From assembly GCA_030045175.1 (NCBI GenBank), contig JASIBM010000100.1:1-23198 (forward strand): DNA of 23,198 nt. Direction: 5' to 3'. Positions 21,002 through 23,198 of the stretch are shown here, one piece after another; the first letter of the stretch is position 1; every line of letters begins with the position of its first letter. The DNA comes from Streptosporangiaceae bacterium (GTDB lineage Bacteria > Actinomycetota > Actinomycetes > Streptosporangiales > Streptosporangiaceae). A program made the position numbers and the translations under genes. Below the pieces are notes generated by a model. It made no database searches. It saw only the letters and a program-made list of their open reading frames with translations, and was not told where the DNA came from.

Positions 21002-23155
21002 TCAGGCAAGCGCCGTGACCACGGCGAGCAGGGCGACGAGCGCGATCAGCAGGTAGGCGAGGTAGGCGTCCAGCCGGCCTGACTGCAGCCGCTTCACGGT
21101 GCGCACGATGACCATGAGCGGTCGCATGGCGGGCCGGTACAGGTAGGTCTCGACCACCTCGATCACATCCGAGCTATAGCCGAGCCTCGGCCCAGGGACA
21201 GGCGTCGATTCGGACGGCTCCGCACCGGATGCGAGCGGCCTCACCTCGGCGCGGGTACGCAGCACGGCTGCCAGCACACGGCGGGTGGGGTTGGCGAAGC
21301 CGGTGGCGGTGTAGGAGTCGGCGCCCTCGACGCCAGCGGTCGCCGATCGCCATGCGGGCACCCGGCGCACGCTGGTCATCCTTCGGCCCGCGGCTAGGCG
21401 GGTGAAGGCCAGCACCGCGAGCGCGAGGAGCGGCATCACGATCCACAGCCACGATGGCGACAAGACGGAAAAGCCGCTGAATACCGGGCCGAGCACCCAG
21501 GGCGCCTGCCGGGCTCCTTCGACCGTCGGCGCGGCGACCACTGGCGAGAGCCCGGCGGCCAGCGCGCGGATGACCAGCGGCAGCAGCGCCGTGGTGAGCA
21601 AGCAGCAGGCCGACAAGATCGCGATGCCTGCCTTGCCCAGCCTTCCCCCGTCCCAGAGCCGCCCCGGCTGCGGGGGGTTACGGGGGGTCGCCCCCCCGGG
21701 CAAACACTGCGGGGGGTTACGGGGGGTCGCCCCCCCGGGCAAGCACTGCTCGGCGGCGGAGGGTCGTGGCCCCAGCACGACGAGCCCGATCAGCCGGACG
21801 AACGTGACCCCGGCGAAGCCCGCGGTCAGCGCGACAGCGGCGCCGGCGATGGCCAGCAGCAGCCGGTATCCGAGCTCGGGCACGCGGAACTGCTGAAGCA
21901 GTGCCTCGAGCAAGAACCACTCGGATGCGAACCCCAGGGTGACCGGCAGGCCGGCGAGGGTCAGCGAGCCGATCGCGAGCCCGGTGCCCGTCCACGGCCG
22001 GTGGCGGGCCGACCCGCGTAGCGCGTCGAGGTCATCGTCGGGTCGCGCGCCTGGCTGGCCGTCATCGTCGCCCGCGGTGACGACGGCGCTGGCGGTGAAC
22101 ATCAAGGACTTGGCTGCGGCGTGCGCGACGATCTGCAGCGTTCCCGCGAGCAGCCCGACCGCGGTGAGCCGCTGGTCGCCGGTCGCGGCGCCGACCAGGG
22201 CGACGCCGTAGCCGACGAGGATCAGGCCGCTGTTCTCCACGCTGGAGTAGGCGATGACCCGCTGCAGCCTGGGCTGGACCGCGGCGTGCGCGATGCCGAG
22301 CAGCGCGGTCAGGCCGGCCAGCACGAGCAGGCTGCCGGTCAGCCAGGCGGGCGGGGGGCCGAGCAGGGCGAGCGTGCGCCAAAGACCGTAGAAGCCGACG
22401 TTGACCGCGACCCCGCCCATGATCGCGCGGGCCGGCCCGGGGGCGGCCGCGTAGCCGCGCGGCAGCCACACCTGGAACGGGACGAGACCGACCTTGACCG
22501 CGAAGCCCGCGATCAGCAGCGCTTGCGCGGCCTCGCGCGCGGTCCCCCGGTGCACCAGGGCGAACGAGGCGATGTGCAGCGAGCCGGACCGCACGGCGAG
22601 CAGCAGCAGCCCGAGCAGCAGCGCCGCCCCGCTGATCTTCCCGAACGCCAGCGTGATCAGCGCCCCGCCTGGCCGCCCCGGCCTGCCGCGCTCGAACCCG
22701 GCGAGCAGGTAGAACGCAATGGTCAGCAGCTCCCAGGACAGCAGGAGCGTGAACGCGTCCCTGGCGGTCAGGAAGACCGCGACGGCGCCGAGGGTCAGCG
22801 CGTAGCTGGCGCCGAGGCCACGGCGGCCGACCGCGCCTGGCCGCGCGGCCCAGGATGCGAACGCTAGCGAGATGGCGAACGCGGCACCGAAGCCGATCAC
22901 CAGGAACAGGCCGGAGAGCCGGTCCGCGGTCAGGTCCGCGGTCCCGGCGCCAAGCCAGCCAGCTACCGGCAGCCGCGCCTGGTGGCCAGCGAGTGCGCCG
23001 GCACCTGAGATGGCGATGCACGCCGCCCCGGCGGCCCCGGTCAGGTAGGGAAGAGCGCGGTACCTGTCGCCGCGCGCCCCGGCGATCAGGTCGGCGAGCG
23101 CGGCGATGACGAACGCGGCGAGGCCGGCCGCGAGGGTCACGCTGAAGCCGGTCAT
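21002..23155 (-). CDS. hyfB: HyfB/NuoL-type proton-translocating membrane subunit (hydrogenase-4 component B-like)
   Basis: This 717-aa polytopic membrane protein starts at ATG 23155, 7 nt after AAGGGG; GTG 23158 is an alternative. It carries the antiporter-like core (proton_antipo_M): SWELLTIAFYLLAG with the TM5 Glu, AGFAVKVGLVPFQVWLP with the TM7 Lys, ending PGPARAIMGGVAVNVG; then AYSSVENSGLILVGYG and AHAAAKSLMF. The SVEN-G-I/L pattern and the long C-terminal tail (VIEVVETYLYRPAM...RLQSGRLDAYLAYLLIAL) point to the HyfB/HycC group of formate-hydrogenlyase-like and group-4 hydrogenase complexes rather than respiratory NuoL. A cytoplasmic-side loop has an unusual in-frame tandem insert (21669-21746). 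The gene starts at a TGATG junction with an upstream gene, so it belongs to an operon to the right of the window. A stem-loop follows its stop. Confidence 0.85.
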   Translation of the reverse strand: MTGFSVTLAAGLAAFVIAALADLIAGARGDRYRALPYLTGAAGAACIAISGAGALAGHQARLPVAGWLGAGTADLTADRLSGLFLVIGFGAAFAISLAFASWAARPGAVGRRGLGASYALTLGAVAVFLTARDAFTLLLSWELLTIAFYLLAGFERGRPGRPGGALITLAFGKISGAALLLGLLLLAVRSGSLHIASFALVHRGTAREAAQALLIAGFAVKVGLVPFQVWLPRGYAAAPGPARAIMGGVAVNVGFYGLWRTLALLGPPPAWLTGSLLVLAGLTALLGIAHAAVQPRLQRVIAYSSVENSGLILVGYGVALVGAATGDQRLTAVGLLAGTLQIVAHAAAKSLMFTASAVVTAGDDDGQPGARPDDDLDALRGSARHRPWTGTGLAIGSLTLAGLPVTLGFASEWFLLEALLQQFRVPELGYRLLLAIAGAAVALTAGFAGVTFVRLIGLVVLGPRPSAAEQCLPGGATPRNPPQCLPGGATPRNPPQPGRLWDGGRLGKAGIAILSACCLLTTALLPLVIRALAAGLSPVVAAPTVEGARQAPWVLGPVFSGFSVLSPSWLWIVMPLLALAVLAFTRLAAGRRMTSVRRVPAWRSATAGVEGADSYTATGFANPTRRVLAAVLRTRAEVRPLASGAEPSESTPVPGPRLGYSSDVIEVVETYLYRPAMRPLMVIVRTVKRLQSGRLDAYLAYLLIALVALLAVVTALA
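21669..21746 (-). repeat. Two 39-bp tandem units inserted in frame in the HyfB-like gene
   Basis: The units 21669-21707 and 21708-21746 differ by one base (AAACAC versus AAGCAC). Each contains GGGGGGTTACGGGGGG and a run CCCCCCCGGGC, so it can fold on itself. On the coding strand each gives the 13-residue QCLPGGATPRNPP, which is foreign in composition to the surrounding membrane protein. Confidence 0.9.
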
Positions 23156-23198
23156 CACGAGGCCCCTTCCGATGCCGGCGGTGCCGATGCCGGCGGTG
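23155..23198 (-). CDS. Possible C-terminus of an upstream gene of the hydrogenase-like operon
   Basis: In the frame ending with the TGA at 23157-23155 the edge sequence reads PPASAPPASEGAS and stops, overlapping the ATG of the HyfB-like gene by one base (TGATG). It contains a 15-bp direct repeat (GCCGGCATCGGCACC). Only about 14 codons are visible, so the product is unknown. Confidence 0.3.
   Translation of the reverse strand, partial: PPASAPPASEGAS

Noticed and set aside
20671..21018. Small open frames on both strands in the non-coding block before the HyfB-like gene
   Set aside because: The frames cross the strong hairpin and repeats, have no good start/ribosome binding site pairing, and contain no recognisable protein features.

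Overview
The window looks like chromosomal DNA of a high-GC Gram-positive actinobacterium. The base composition is very GC-rich, GTG starts and 4-bp start/stop overlaps are common, and the gene content is typical of the group: a P450 with a [3Fe-4S] ferredoxin, a PPOX/F420-type oxidoreductase, an MshC-like (mycothiol ligase family) paralogue, a GlsB-like membrane protein and a dynamin-like GTPase. I see no tRNA, rRNA, CRISPR array or complete insertion sequence. All family assignments were made by eye from motifs, without database searches.

Region 1 (1-5025) is the most interesting part. Two divergent cobalamin riboswitches (minus strand about 3063-3158, plus strand about 3304-3412) lie back to back. 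Each controls a pair of exported proteins: an alpha/alpha-barrel protein (prenyltransferase/transcobalamin-like) followed, with a 4-bp overlap, by a small four-cysteine DUF4430-like protein. The minus-strand pair is membrane-anchored by C-terminal TM segments and is followed, again with a 4-bp overlap, by an EcfT (CbiQ-like) transporter subunit that runs off the left edge. The plus-strand pair has signal peptides but no anchor. I infer a vitamin B12 capture system built like a split transcobalamin: a free secreted form, an anchored form and an ECF importer.

Region 2 (5065-9532) holds small accessory genes: an unknown 181-aa protein, a histidine phosphatase, a tandem trypco2-like protein in an operon with a subtilase-like protein that lacks a recognisable Asp/His pair, a GlsB/YeaQ-type membrane protein, a PPOX-family protein and an unknown membrane protein.

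Region 3 (9710-14393) is a redox module: a fused [3Fe-4S] ferredoxin-ferredoxin reductase and a cytochrome P450 on the plus strand, convergent with a thiamine-diphosphate 2-oxoacid decarboxylase. Region 4 (14634-20512) has two overlapping paralogous MutS-like ATPases on the plus strand. They converge, with a 23-bp overlap, on a dynamin-like GTPase and a degenerate MshC/CysRS-like protein carrying an internal minisatellite. Region 5 (20513-23198) is a 490-bp non-coding stretch with strong inverted repeats, followed by a HyfB/NuoL-type membrane subunit of a group-4-hydrogenase-like complex, which enters from the right edge as part of a larger operon.
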